This document shows, one piece after another, positions 7,617 through 15,584 of a DNA stretch of 64,000 nucleotides. The stretch is from assembly GCA_963843315.1 (NCBI GenBank), contig CAWJJU010000007.1, forward strand, positions 1-64,000. The letters are read 5' to 3'. Within the stretch, counting starts at the first letter, position 1, and each line of letters begins with the position of its first letter. The position numbers and the translations under genes are program-made. The DNA is from JAWVFM01 sp963843315. GTDB lineage: Bacteria; Actinomycetota; Thermoleophilia; Solirubrobacterales; 70-9. The notes beneath the pieces are model-generated. The model saw only the letters and a program-made list of their open reading frames with translations. It made no database searches and was not told the DNA's origin.

Positions 7617-9590
7617 TCAGGCGTACCAGCGGCGGTAGTACCAGCCGCCGCCCGCCAGCGCGAGCGCGCCGGTGGCGATGAGCACGTAGAGCAGCGTGTG
7701 GCTGTCGCCCCCGCCGCTCGACGGGGCCTCGGCCGTGGGATCCTGAGCGCGCGGAACGGGCACCCCCGCCACGAGCCTTGGGTGAACGTCCACCGGCGCC
7801 GCGGTGTCGTCGCGGGCCGCAGGGGACTGCGCCTTGCCCTTGCCGCCCTGGCTCGGGTCGTAGGGGTGCGGCGCCGACGAGGGGCCGGGCGCTGCGCCGC
7901 CGCCCAGATAGTTGGACGCGATTCCCGAGCCGGGCGGGATCGGCGTGAAGTTGGGCGTGGGTGTCGTGCCGGTCTCGGCAGTGGAGGTCGCGCCGGTGCC
8001 GCCCGAGCTGTCCCCGGAGCCGCCGCCGGATCCGCCCCCGCTCGACCCGCTCGAGCTGTGCGTGTGTCTTGTGGGCAGGACCTTCGCGAGGGGCAGGGCC
8101 TGCCCGCTGGCCGCCATGAGCGCCTGACCCGTCACCCATACCGGGGTCTGGTCGCTGGAGGCCGAATACCGGAAGTGCCCGTCACCGCCGCGGCGGTGGC
8201 TGAGGTAGTCGCGGCCGCTACGGCCCTTGTGCGCGACGGCCCCGGGCCTGACGCCCGCAGCGATCAGGCCCTGAATCGCCCACGCGGTGGACTGCGTGTT
8301 GGAGGGCCCGGAGCCTCCGAGCGGCCAGCCGCCGTCGGAGTTTTGGTCTCCGCGCAGGTAGCGCACGCCCTTGTCGATGGCCGTCGCGCCGGGACGCACG
8401 AGCGCGATCCCCTGAAGGGCCGCGCCGGTGGAGTCCGGGTCGCTGGCGATGCCGGAGCGAAAGCCCCAGCCCCCGTCGTGGTTTCGCGCCTGCACGAGCC
8501 AGTTCGCCGAGCGGCGAAGCGCCGAGCCGGGCAGCCCGGCGGAGCGCAGGGCGAGGATTCCGAACGCCGTCAGGTTCACCTGGGAGGAGAACGAGCCGCT
8601 GCCCGAGCGCCGGCCGGCGAGCTTGTCGACCAGGTCGCGGCCGGCGAAGTTGCGCGGGTCGGCCCCCGCCGCCTCGAGGGCGAGGATGGTGCGCTCGAGG
8701 TCGCCGGTGGAGGTGATCGACGATGCGTGCCGGCGCAGGTAGGAGATCGGGTTGGCCGAGCCGCGCCCGAGGCCTTGCGGGCTTGTCCCCGCGGCCTCGA
8801 GCCCCAGGACGGCCCAGCCCGTCATCTGCGGGCTGGAGCTCGAGCCGGGCGCGGAGCCGAAGCCGCCGTCGGCGTTGCGCGCGGAGCGCAGCCACGAGGC
8901 CGGGCTCTGGCGGGCGTCCGCTTGGCCCGGCGCGAGCGCCGGCAGCGCCAGCACCACCACCAGGAGCGGCGCCGCGAGCTCGGCTCGCCAGCGGAACTCG
9001 AGCCTGCGGCGGTAGCGCGAGATCATCCTCACGAGCGCCGGCCCCACCGCGAGCGCGAGCACGACGTTGCCGAGCGCGTGCGCGAGGTTGAACGGAACGC
9101 TACGAGCGGATACCGCGAGGTAGCGATCGAGCGAGAGCGCGCCGCCTGCCGTTGCCATGACCGAGAAGTCAAGAAGAACACCGTAGAGGATGCCCGCCGC
9201 CCCGCAGGCAATCGCGAGCCCGGCCCGGCCCAGCCTGCGACCGGTCAGCGCGCCAAGCGCGGCTCCACCCATGCCGACGATGCCCCAGCCCGCCATCTCC
9301 CAGGGCGTCCAGGGCCCCTGCCCCAGCCAGAGGTTGGAGACGAGTGCGGCAAGCGCGCCGACCGCGAAACCGGGCGCGGCGCCCAGGGCGAAGCCCGTGA
9401 AGAGGACGATGTCGGTGGTCGCCTGGACGTTCGGGATCGGGGCGAAGGCGAGGCGCCCGGCGACCGCGAGCGCCGCCAGGGCCGCGACCAGCGCGACGAT
9501 TCGCGACGACGGCCGCGAGCGCTCGTACCAGGCGAGCCCGCCCACCAGCAGGAGACCGAGGATGGCGAAGGCTGCGATGCGCCAGCTCAT
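7617..9590 (-). CDS. ECF transporter S-component fused to an alpha/alpha-toroid (prenyltransferase-like) domain
   Basis: 657 residues; ATG at 9590 overlaps the EcfA stop (ATGA). Residues 1-200 form a multi-helix membrane module typical of ECF S-components (LFTGFALGAAPGFAVGALAA, SARSVPFNLAHALGNVV). A further helix (205-222) ends in a signal-like ALAPGQADA, placing what follows outside the cell. Residues 228-505 are a toroid of repeats with glycine/aromatic turns NADGGFG, NHDGGWGF, NSDGGWPL and GDGHFRYS, as in terpene cyclase/prenyltransferase and intrinsic-factor alpha-domains. A Ser/Gly/Pro linker (508-625) and a C-terminal membrane helix (LLYVLIATGALALAG) ending in YYRRWYA complete it. Last gene of the riboswitch-controlled operon; the likely job is capture and import of cobalamin or a corrinoid. 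No start/stop overlap inside suggests an artificial fusion. Confidence 0.85.
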   Translation of the reverse strand: MSWRIAAFAILGLLLVGGLAWYERSRPSSRIVALVAALAALAVAGRLAFAPIPNVQATTDIVLFTGFALGAAPGFAVGALAALVSNLWLGQGPWTPWEMAGWGIVGMGGAALGALTGRRLGRAGLAIACGAAGILYGVLLDFSVMATAGGALSLDRYLAVSARSVPFNLAHALGNVVLALAVGPALVRMISRYRRRLEFRWRAELAAPLLVVVLALPALAPGQADARQSPASWLRSARNADGGFGSAPGSSSSPQMTGWAVLGLEAAGTSPQGLGRGSANPISYLRRHASSITSTGDLERTILALEAAGADPRNFAGRDLVDKLAGRRSGSGSFSSQVNLTAFGILALRSAGLPGSALRRSANWLVQARNHDGGWGFRSGIASDPDSTGAALQGIALVRPGATAIDKGVRYLRGDQNSDGGWPLGGSGPSNTQSTAWAIQGLIAAGVRPGAVAHKGRSGRDYLSHRRGGDGHFRYSASSDQTPVWVTGQALMAASGQALPLAKVLPTRHTHSSSGSSGGGSGGGSGDSSGGTGATSTAETGTTPTPNFTPIPPGSGIASNYLGGGAAPGPSSAPHPYDPSQGGKGKAQSPAARDDTAAPVDVHPRLVAGVPVPRAQDPTAEAPSSGGGDSHTLLYVLIATGALALAGGGWYYRRWYA

Positions 9591-11218
9591 GCCCGGACCT
9601 TCCGCTCGGCCAGCCGCAGGAGGTGCTCGGCGCCCTGGCGCGGCGAGATGGCGCCGGGGACACCGAGGATCCGCGCGACCTCGGTGGCGAAATACCAGCC
9701 TCCGGACAGGATCTCGTCGGGGTCGCCGTCGGCGATGACACGCCCGTCGCCGAGCAGCACGACGCGGTCGGCGAACGCCGCGGCGAGCTCGACGTCGTGC
9801 GTGGCGACGACGACGGCGCTGCCACCCGCCGCGAGCTCGGAGATCCAACTCGCGAGCGCGTCCTTGCGGGCCTGGTCCATCCCGCGGGTGGGCTCGTCGA
9901 GGCAGACGGCCCCCGGCATCGAGTCGCCCGCCCGGCCGGCGGCGACGACCGCGAGAGCGAGCCGCTGGCGCTCGCCGCCAGAGAGGTCCCGCGGGTCGCG
10001 CCGGCCCATGTGCTCGAGTCCCGCGGCGAGCAGCGCGGCATGGCCCTGCTCGCCGGGCAGCTCATCCTCCACCCGCTCGTAGAGCAGCATGTCCGCCGGG
10101 CTCTGAGGGACGAGCGCGATGCCGGCCGGAGCGCTCGCCGAGCCGCGAAGGGCCGGAACCAGTCCCGCGAACGCGCGAAGCAGGGTGCTCTTGCCGGCGC
10201 CGTTTCGGCCCATCAGGGCGACCCGCTCGCCCCGCTCGACCGCGAGGTCCAGGCCGCGCAGGACGTCGCGAGGGCCGTCGCCCGGGTCCAGAGCCACCCA
10301 CACGCCGCGAGCCTCCAGCGCCGGGTCGCGCGGCCTTGCGCGGCGCGGCGGGGGCGCGTTGCCCGCGTCGAGCCCGTCGCCGCGCGTCGCGAGCCCGGCC
10401 TCGCGCAGCCGCGCCCGCGCGTCGCGAACCCCGCCCGGCAGCGGCCGCAGGCCGGCGAGGTCGAAGAGGCGCGCGGCCGGCGTGGCGAGTGCGGCGTCGC
10501 TTCGAAGCGCCCACTCGAGGTAGCCCGCCGGAGCGCCATCGAAGGCGATCCTGCCGGCCTCGACCGCGACCACTCGGTCGGCGTGGGCCAGACAGCGCTC
10601 CAGGCGATGCTCGGCGAGCAGCACCGACATCCCCCACTCCTCGTTCAGCCGCCGCAGCAGCCAGACCAGCTCGTCGCCGGCCACGGGGTCGAGCTGCGAG
10701 GTCGGCTCGTCGAGCAGGATCAGGCGGGGCCGGAGCACGAGCGCGGCGGCGAGGGCGACCCGCTGCAGCTCGCCGCCGGAGAGCGAGTCCGTCGCCCGGT
10801 CGAGCAGATGCGGCATCCCGAGCGCCAGGGCGACCTCCTCGACCGCACGCGCTCGCGCGCCCGCCGCGGCGCCGCGAATCTCCAGCGGCAGCTCCAGCTC
10901 GGCGCGGACGGTCGTGGACACCACCTGGGTCTCCGGGTCCTGGGCCACGAGACCCACCGCGCCGCCGAGCTCGGCCGGCCCGTGCTCGCGCGCGTCGAGC
11001 CCCGCGACCTCGACGCGGCCGGAGACGTCGCCGCCGTGGTAGTGCGGGATCAGGCCGCAGCACGCCCGCAGCAGCGAGGTCTTGCCCGAGCCGGAGCGGC
11101 CGGCGAGCACCACGAGCTCGCCCTCAGCCACCTCGAGGTCGACTCCCGCCAGCGCCGGGCGCGCGGCCTCCGGGTAGCGGTAGTGCAGGGCCTCGATCCG
11201 CAGCAGGGGCTCAGCCAC
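9587..11218 (-). CDS. ecfA: ECF transporter double ATPase (EcfA1-EcfA2 fusion)
   Basis: 543 residues holding two ABC ATPase cassettes. Cassette 1 (about 5-225): Walker A AGRSGSGKTSLL, Q-loop VAQDPETQ, signature LSGGELQRVALA, Walker B LILLDEPTSQLD, switch His in LAEHRLE. Cassette 2 (about 305-520): Walker A MGRNGAGKSTLL, Q-loop VPQSPAD, signature LSGGERQRLALA, Walker B AVCLDEPTRGMD, VATHDVEL. Both sites appear intact. It would power the EcfT/S-component importer. Overlaps EcfT by 8 bases upstream and the S-component gene by ATGA downstream, so the three are translationally coupled. Confidence 0.93.
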   Translation of the reverse strand: MAEPLLRIEALHYRYPEAARPALAGVDLEVAEGELVVLAGRSGSGKTSLLRACCGLIPHYHGGDVSGRVEVAGLDAREHGPAELGGAVGLVAQDPETQVVSTTVRAELELPLEIRGAAAGARARAVEEVALALGMPHLLDRATDSLSGGELQRVALAAALVLRPRLILLDEPTSQLDPVAGDELVWLLRRLNEEWGMSVLLAEHRLERCLAHADRVVAVEAGRIAFDGAPAGYLEWALRSDAALATPAARLFDLAGLRPLPGGVRDARARLREAGLATRGDGLDAGNAPPPRRARPRDPALEARGVWVALDPGDGPRDVLRGLDLAVERGERVALMGRNGAGKSTLLRAFAGLVPALRGSASAPAGIALVPQSPADMLLYERVEDELPGEQGHAALLAAGLEHMGRRDPRDLSGGERQRLALAVVAAGRAGDSMPGAVCLDEPTRGMDQARKDALASWISELAAGGSAVVVATHDVELAAAFADRVVLLGDGRVIADGDPDEILSGGWYFATEVARILGVPGAISPRQGAEHLLRLAERKVRA

Positions 11219-12101
11219 GGCGGACCTCCGCGATCCGCGCCGCGGCGAAGGGCATAGCCGCCAGCACCGGCAGCGCCACCGCCGCCGCGAGCGTGCCGAC
11301 GCCGGTGGCCATTGACATCGAGGGATACGCGTCGAACGCGTTGGCGCCGCTCAGCGCGGCGGCGATGGCACCGCCGGCGATTCCCGCGCTCGCCGCCCAC
11401 AGCGCGGCGTCGTGGCGGGACGGGCGAGACGCGGCCGCGACACGCGGCGCCCCCGCGCCGTACCCCCGCAGCTCCAGCGTCGCGGCAACGTCCACGGCGC
11501 GGTCGAGCGACCCCGCCACCAGGCGGCGAGCAAGGGCCGCCCGTCCGGCGGGCGCCGCCGCGGGTCCGCGTAGCGCGGCGGCTTCACCCAGGCGCGCGTA
11601 GTCGCGCGCGGCGAGCGGGACCATCCTGGCGATCAGCGTCGCGGTCAGCGCCGAGCGCGCCGCCAGCGGGCGCAGCAGGCGCATGACGCGGTCCGGGTCA
11701 ACGGTGGCGGCATGGACGGCGAAGGCCATCATCACCACCGCCAGCCGGGCGGCGAGGACGGCGCCCTCCGCAAGGGCCTCCAGGCTGACGTCGAAGGCGC
11801 CGAACGGCGGGATCACGAGCCCGTGCACGAGCACGGTGTCGCCGCGCTGCGAGGTGAGGCCGTTGACCAAGACGAGCACGATGCCGAGCGCCAGGCTCCA
11901 TCGCAGCGCGAGCGCCAGCGCCCTTCGGGCGCCGGCGAGCAGTCCGGCGATCGCCACCGCGGCGAGAGCGCCCGCGAGGAAGATCGGATTCGCCCCCACG
12001 AGGCCCGCCAGGCCCAGGGCCGCGCAGAAGGCGCTCGCCGCCGCGGCCCCGCCGTCGCCCAGCGGGCCCGGCCGGTGGCGATATGCGAGCGCAGGCCTCA
12101 C
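11211..12101 (-). CDS. ecfT: ECF transporter T-component (EcfT/CbiQ-like)
   Basis: 296-residue integral membrane protein with several hydrophobic helices (AGALAAVAIAGLLAG, LRWSLALGIVLVLVNGL, LAARLAVVMMAFAVH, WAASAGIAGGAIAAAL). The cytoplasmic coupling region has the two short Arg-Gly motifs expected of EcfT, EAAALRGP and LELRGYGAG, which contact the ATPases. GTG start at 12101 overlaps the stop of the upstream DUF4430 lipoprotein (GTGA); the much longer open frame upstream is a shadow of that gene. Conveys ATP-driven motion to the S-component. Gene order T-AA-S is typical of dedicated (group I-like) ECF importers. Confidence 0.9.
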   Translation of the reverse strand: MRPALAYRHRPGPLGDGGAAAASAFCAALGLAGLVGANPIFLAGALAAVAIAGLLAGARRALALALRWSLALGIVLVLVNGLTSQRGDTVLVHGLVIPPFGAFDVSLEALAEGAVLAARLAVVMMAFAVHAATVDPDRVMRLLRPLAARSALTATLIARMVPLAARDYARLGEAAALRGPAAAPAGRAALARRLVAGSLDRAVDVAATLELRGYGAGAPRVAAASRPSRHDAALWAASAGIAGGAIAAALSGANAFDAYPSMSMATGVGTLAAAVALPVLAAMPFAAARIAEVRRG

Positions 12102-13015
12102 GCTCCGGCACCCACCGGCAGCGCGACGTCGCTCCCGCCGGTCCGCGCGATCGCGTAGCGGTTGCGCAGCGTGCCTTCGGTCAGCGATCGCGACGCCGAT
12201 GCGACCCCGGCGGCGCGCTCGCCCGTGACCACCCAGGTCGGCGGCGCGTCGCCGTCGCGAAGCGCCGCGACCAGGCCGGCCCGCCTGGGCGCGACCTGCG
12301 CAGTTCGCGCCTGGTCGTCGAGCAGGTCGAGGCGGCGGCCGTCGAAGCGCGCGAAGACCCCGCTCGTCGACGGGGGGCCGGCGAGCAGCGCAGCGGCAGG
12401 ATCCCTGCGAATGGAGCTCCACGTTCCCACGACGACGCGCGGGCCGTCGCTGGGACGGATCTCGCCGACGACCTTGGCCCGCACGGCGTCGTCGGCCAGC
12501 GCTGCGGCCACGCGGTCGCAGACGGCGGGGGGAGCCGTGCACTGGACCGGAACGGGCCCTGTGCCGGCGCCGGAGACGAAGGGCTGCGGGAACGACCCCA
12601 CCACGGCGGGAACCCGCATCGCGTCCGTCCAATCGCGGTAGTCCCACCAGATGCTGTCGTCGCCGCTCAGCCTGACGTCGGCCGCGCCCACGGGCGACTC
12701 GATGCCGTTGCGGTAGAAGAACCAGTCCTGCACCCGGCCGCCCGAGCTTGCGCCGGCAAGGCCGTTGATGGACTGCACGAACCCGCCGCCGTAGCGCGTG
12801 GTGATGTCGGTCTCGCGGTCGAGGAAGCGCAGCACGGTCTCCGACTCGCTGGGATCGGTCTCGGCGGCGGATGCCAGGCTCTCGGCCCCGTAGTCGCGGG
12901 TTACCGACAGGCTCACGGTGCCCTTCGAGGAGGGCCCCGCGCCGAAGCCGCAGCCGGCGAGGGCGAGGGCGCAGCCGAGCGCCCACGCCGCCGCCCGGCC
13001 GCGGCCGGGGCTCAC
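12098..13015 (-). CDS. DUF4430 (transcobalamin beta-domain-like) lipoprotein
   Basis: 305 residues. Lipoprotein signal peptide with lipobox LAGC (Cys22), so anchored on the outer face of the membrane. Residues about 33-145 match the DUF4430 pattern: TVSLSVTRDYGAESL, ETVLRFLDRETDI, SINGLAG, DWFFYRNGIE, then a DDSIWWDYRDW strand. The rest (about 150-305) is a second globular part of unknown family (VVVGTWSSIRR, APPTWVVTGERA-like strands). DUF4430 is the family of the C-terminal beta-domain of animal intrinsic factor and transcobalamin. Here it sits in a cobalamin-riboswitch operon next to ECF genes, so a corrinoid-binding lipoprotein is the natural inference. ATGA overlap with the preceding gene. 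Confidence 0.82.
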   Translation of the reverse strand: MSPGRGRAAAWALGCALALAGCGFGAGPSSKGTVSLSVTRDYGAESLASAAETDPSESETVLRFLDRETDITTRYGGGFVQSINGLAGASSGGRVQDWFFYRNGIESPVGAADVRLSGDDSIWWDYRDWTDAMRVPAVVGSFPQPFVSGAGTGPVPVQCTAPPAVCDRVAAALADDAVRAKVVGEIRPSDGPRVVVGTWSSIRRDPAAALLAGPPSTSGVFARFDGRRLDLLDDQARTAQVAPRRAGLVAALRDGDAPPTWVVTGERAAGVASASRSLTEGTLRNRYAIARTGGSDVALPVGAGA

Positions 13016-13989
13016 CTGCGACTCACCTTCTCGCAGCTGGCGCCGATCCGGTCGTGGCCCTTGCCGCCGTGGGTGATGACCACGTCCTTGCCGGGCCCGC
13101 AGTCGACGATGTCCTTCCCGCCACGGCGGATGTCCACCCGGTCGTCGCCGGCGGCGGCGTCGATCTGGTCGCTGCCGGGCGTTCCCTTGATGTGGTCGGG
13201 TCGCCCGCTGCCGTGGATGCTGCGCCCGAACGCCTTCGGGCAGTTCGACGGATTGGCCTTCACGCAGACCTCGTACGTCGCGGTCGGGATGGCGCCCGCG
13301 AGGCGAGCCCTCACGCCCGCGTTCCCGGAGGCCGGGTAGGTGACCAGGGTGTGGCCGTCGGCGTCGGTGGGAGCGGAGGCGAAGTCGACCGTCGCACCCG
13401 CGACCGGCGAGCGCTCCCCCGTGTCCGGGTCGAACGCGGAGACTTTCACCTGCATGGGGTCATTCGGGGCGGCCTGCGGCGAGATCTTCAGGCCGAGCTC
13501 GTCGGCCGGCGGGAAGTCCGGCGACTCCCACCACAGGATCGAGTCGTCGCGGGCGACCGCCTGGCCGCCGCCCACCTGCGAGTCGACGTGGTCGACCCGC
13601 AGGTCCCAGTAGGCGTTCGCGGTGGTCTCGTGCCCGCCGATGCCGCAGATCCCGGGCCCGAAGGAATCCAGGAAATGGTCGGTGATGGACAGCGGGCGAA
13701 GCCCCGGTGCGCCCGAGACGGCGTCGGCCACGGCGCCCAGGGCGGTTGGGCCCTTCAGCTTGAAGGGATGGCCGCTGCCGCCCGATCCGGGGCCGAAGCA
13801 GTTGGCGTGCTTGTCGGTGGGCACGCTCGTCGTGGTCGTGTATTGCACGACGTTTGCGAGCTCGTTGCCGTGGCTCGCCACGACGCGGAGGTCGACCGGA
13901 ACGGTCTTGCTCGCCGAGGCGCCGGCGGCGCAGGCGAGGGAGACGGCGACGGCGATGGCGCCGGCGGCGCGAAACGTGGGAAATGACAT
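13012..13989 (-). CDS. Secreted DUF4430 protein with RTX-like C-terminus
   Basis: 325 residues; ATG at 13989 preceded by GGAAAGG. Signal peptide ends about ACAAGASA. DUF4430-like region about 30-165: TALGAVADAV, FLDSFGPGICGIGG, AYWDLRVDHVDSQVGGGQ, RDDSILWWE. Next, an Ig-like segment (about 175-245, PMQVKVSAFDPDTGER, GATVDFASAPTDADGHTLV). The C-terminus (about 270-320) carries aspartate/glycine-rich repeats of RTX type (GTPGSDQIDAAAGDDRV, GGKDIVDCGPGKDVV, GGKGHDRIG), which in other proteins bind calcium. No lipobox or membrane anchor, so it is predicted to be released or wall-associated. First gene behind the riboswitch. Role in capturing a corrinoid outside the cell is inference. Confidence 0.8.
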   Translation of the reverse strand: MSFPTFRAAGAIAVAVSLACAAGASASKTVPVDLRVVASHGNELANVVQYTTTTSVPTDKHANCFGPGSGGSGHPFKLKGPTALGAVADAVSGAPGLRPLSITDHFLDSFGPGICGIGGHETTANAYWDLRVDHVDSQVGGGQAVARDDSILWWESPDFPPADELGLKISPQAAPNDPMQVKVSAFDPDTGERSPVAGATVDFASAPTDADGHTLVTYPASGNAGVRARLAGAIPTATYEVCVKANPSNCPKAFGRSIHGSGRPDHIKGTPGSDQIDAAAGDDRVDIRRGGKDIVDCGPGKDVVITHGGKGHDRIGASCEKVSRR

Positions 13990-14029
13990 GGATGCCACCC
14001 TTTCCTCGAGGGATCTCTGACGGCTGGCC

Positions 14030-14205
14030 GGTGCCGGGTCTCCTGGCTTCCGGGACCGATGGCCGCGCCTTCCGGGAAGCGGGGCTTCCCGTGGCCGACT
14101 CCGCGTCAGGCGGCTATCGCATCTCCCGGTCACAGTGGCGGGACCGCGCCGGTTTCACACCGGACTTCCCACGACCACCGGCCGTATGAATCAGCCGCAG
14201 TCTAA
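14030..14205 (-). promoter_or_regulatory. Cobalamin (B12) riboswitch
   Basis: Read on the minus strand, the leader of the DUF4430/ECF operon contains the classic B12-box core GCCACTGTGAC (complement of 14129-14139), preceded by GGGAAGTCCGGTGTGAAACC (complement 14151-14170) and GCGCGGTCCCGCC, and followed further down by AGCCAGGAGACC (complement 14037-14048). These are the strongly conserved segments of the adenosyl/aquo-cobalamin riboswitch, in the right order and spacing. The ATG of the first gene is about 45 bases beyond the last conserved segment with a GGAAAGG ribosome site, compatible with translational control. It lies 3' of the cNMP-binding gene on the same strand. Predicts repression of the operon by cobalamin. 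Confidence 0.95.
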
Positions 14206-14219
14206 CCGCGGCGAGGGCG

Positions 14220-14612
14220 CTATTGAGAAGAGGATCTTTCCTCGACCTTGCGCCGGAGCTCGTCCACCACGTCGGGCATCGACTGGCGCATGCGCGAGAG
14301 CTCCCAGTGCTCGATCTTGATCACGCGGATCTCGGACGTGGCGATGACCGTCGCCGAGCGCTCGGAGCGCTCCAGCAGGCCCTGCTCGCCGAAGACGTCG
14401 CCGGGGCCGAGGTCGGCGAGGTGCTCGCCGTCGCGCTCGACCCTTGCGGTCCCCTCGATGATCGCGTAGAAGTGGTTGGAGAAGCCGCCCTCCTTGACGA
14501 TCTCCTTGCCCTCGGGCCACTCCTCGGTCGTCGCCCAGGGAGCGATCTTGCCGAGGGTCTCGTCGGGCACGTCGGCGAACAGGGGAATCTTCTTCAACGT
14601 GGTGGCGTCCAA
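14220..14612 (-). CDS. Cyclic-nucleotide-binding domain protein
   Basis: 130 residues made almost wholly of one cNMP-binding beta-barrel: LKKIPLFADVPDETLGKIA, GKEIVKEGGFSNHFYAIIEG, LGPGDVFGEQGLLERSERSATVIA, IRVIKIEHWELSRM, and a C-terminal helix. The phosphate-binding cassette FGEQGLLERSERSATV retains Gly, Glu and Arg. There is no helix-turn-helix or catalytic domain, so it is a stand-alone sensor or a regulatory subunit. It is transcribed towards the riboswitch, 15 bp before it; whether transcripts read through is unknown. Confidence 0.85.
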   Translation of the reverse strand: MDATTLKKIPLFADVPDETLGKIAPWATTEEWPEGKEIVKEGGFSNHFYAIIEGTARVERDGEHLADLGPGDVFGEQGLLERSERSATVIATSEIRVIKIEHWELSRMRQSMPDVVDELRRKVEERSSSQ

Positions 14613-14688
14613 GGGGAACCTTTCAGTCTTCTCCTACCGCGAGCAGAGAACCTAACCGATGGGGCGGGCATCTGCCAACGGAGAAACG

Positions 14689-15096
14689 TCACGCAGCGAA
14701 GCGCCCGAGGCCCTCCCGCACCCAGTCCGGGATCTCGGTCTTGCGCCAGTCCGTGCGCGAGACGATCACGTGCCGAAGGGTGCCCTCCACGAGCACATCG
14801 CCGGCCCGCACCACCTCGATCTCCGTCGTGATGCTGGTCGTGCCCAGGTTCGCGATTCGTGCCCGCAGATCGACGACGTCGTCGAAGCGGGCCGGCGAGA
14901 GGTAGCGGACGTTCGCCTCGGCGACAACCGCGTCGATCCCGCGCTCGACCATGTCGTCCCACGGGCCGAGGGCCTCGCGCCACAGCTCGGTGAAGACCAC
15001 ATCGAAGTACAGGAGGTAGTTCGCGTTGAAGACGATCCCCTGCGGGTCGCACTCCCCGTAGCGAACGCGAATCTCGTGCACGAACGGCGCCGCCAT
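14689..15096 (-). CDS. Hot-dog fold acyl-CoA thioesterase (YbgC/FadM-like)
   Basis: 135 residues. The 4-hydroxybenzoyl-CoA thioesterase signature is clear: VRYGECDPQGIVFNANYLLYFD, with the Asp of ECDPQG as the expected catalytic residue, followed by REALGPWDDM and the central strand/helix ANVRYLSPARFDDVVDL. Likely hydrolyses acyl- or aryl-CoA thioesters in the cytoplasm. ATG at 15096 overlaps by one base the TGA of the upstream secreted protein. Substrate unknown. Confidence 0.9.
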   Translation of the reverse strand: MAAPFVHEIRVRYGECDPQGIVFNANYLLYFDVVFTELWREALGPWDDMVERGIDAVVAEANVRYLSPARFDDVVDLRARIANLGTTSITTEIEVVRAGDVLVEGTLRHVIVSRTDWRKTEIPDWVREGLGRFAA

Positions 15097-15584
15097 CAGC
15101 CGCCGAGGATGCCTGGCAGCGAGGGAATCGAGACTCCGAGCTGCCCGAGGAGCTTGCCGCCGTCGCGAATGCCGGCGATGAGCTGGTCGATCGGCACGTT
15201 CGCAGCGGCCTCCCGAAGGAGCGTCGCCACCAGCCCTGGGATCTCGCCGGAGCTCTCGGCGTCGTCGATGGCCCGGACGAGGCCCGCCCGCAGCGCCTCG
15301 TTCAGGCGCGGGTCGTCGGCGAAGGCCTGACGCCCCTGCGGGCTCGCCAGGCTGATCACGAGGGTCTCGCGGCTGACGTGCAGCTCGCAGGCCGCGCCGT
15401 CGAGCGCCGAGAGCGCGATCTGCTGGGCGGCGTGGTCGATGCCGCTGCCAGGCTCCCATGCGCGCGGCTGGCAGGGGTCGGCAACCCCCGCGGGCTCGTA
15501 CGAGGCGCCGCCGAGCGCCAGCGACGTGACGATCAGCGCCATGGTGGCCACGATCGCGCTCACCACGAGAGCCCGGCCGGTCAC
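15096..15584 (-). CDS. Small membrane-anchored/secreted helical protein
   Basis: 162 residues; GTG start at 15584 overlaps the stop of the MFS gene (GTGA). One N-terminal hydrophobic helix (VVSAIVATMALIVTSLALGG) acts as signal or anchor. The extracytoplasmic part has two cysteines (DPCQPR, GAACELH, a likely disulfide) and mostly helical sequence: ISLASPQGRQAFADDPRL, ALRAGLVRAIDDAESSGEIPG, LLREAAANVPIDQLIAGI. I do not recognise a family. Coupling to an MFS exporter on one side and a thioesterase on the other suggests a shared small operon. Confidence 0.7.
   Translation of the reverse strand: MTGRALVVSAIVATMALIVTSLALGGASYEPAGVADPCQPRAWEPGSGIDHAAQQIALSALDGAACELHVSRETLVISLASPQGRQAFADDPRLNEALRAGLVRAIDDAESSGEIPGLVATLLREAAANVPIDQLIAGIRDGGKLLGQLGVSIPSLPGILGG

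Noticed and set aside
7617..9590. Toroid domain as a true terpene cyclase (hopene synthase)
   Set aside because: The repeats resemble prenyltransferase-type repeats, but the DXDD catalytic motif of squalene-hopene cyclase is absent and the domain is extracellular and coupled to ECF genes, so an enzymatic cyclase is unlikely.
7155..10082. 975-codon plus-strand open frame
   Set aside because: Antisense to the nitroreductase and S-component/ATPase genes; its composition (Ala/Arg/Gly-rich) is that of a high-GC shadow frame. The same holds for the other long opposite-strand frames, e.g. 57377-61177 and 4691-6526.
11211..12986. Long frame running upstream of EcfT
   Set aside because: The extra 295 codons are Arg-rich and lie antisense-like over the DUF4430 lipoprotein frame; the EcfT start at 12101 with GTGA overlap fits better.
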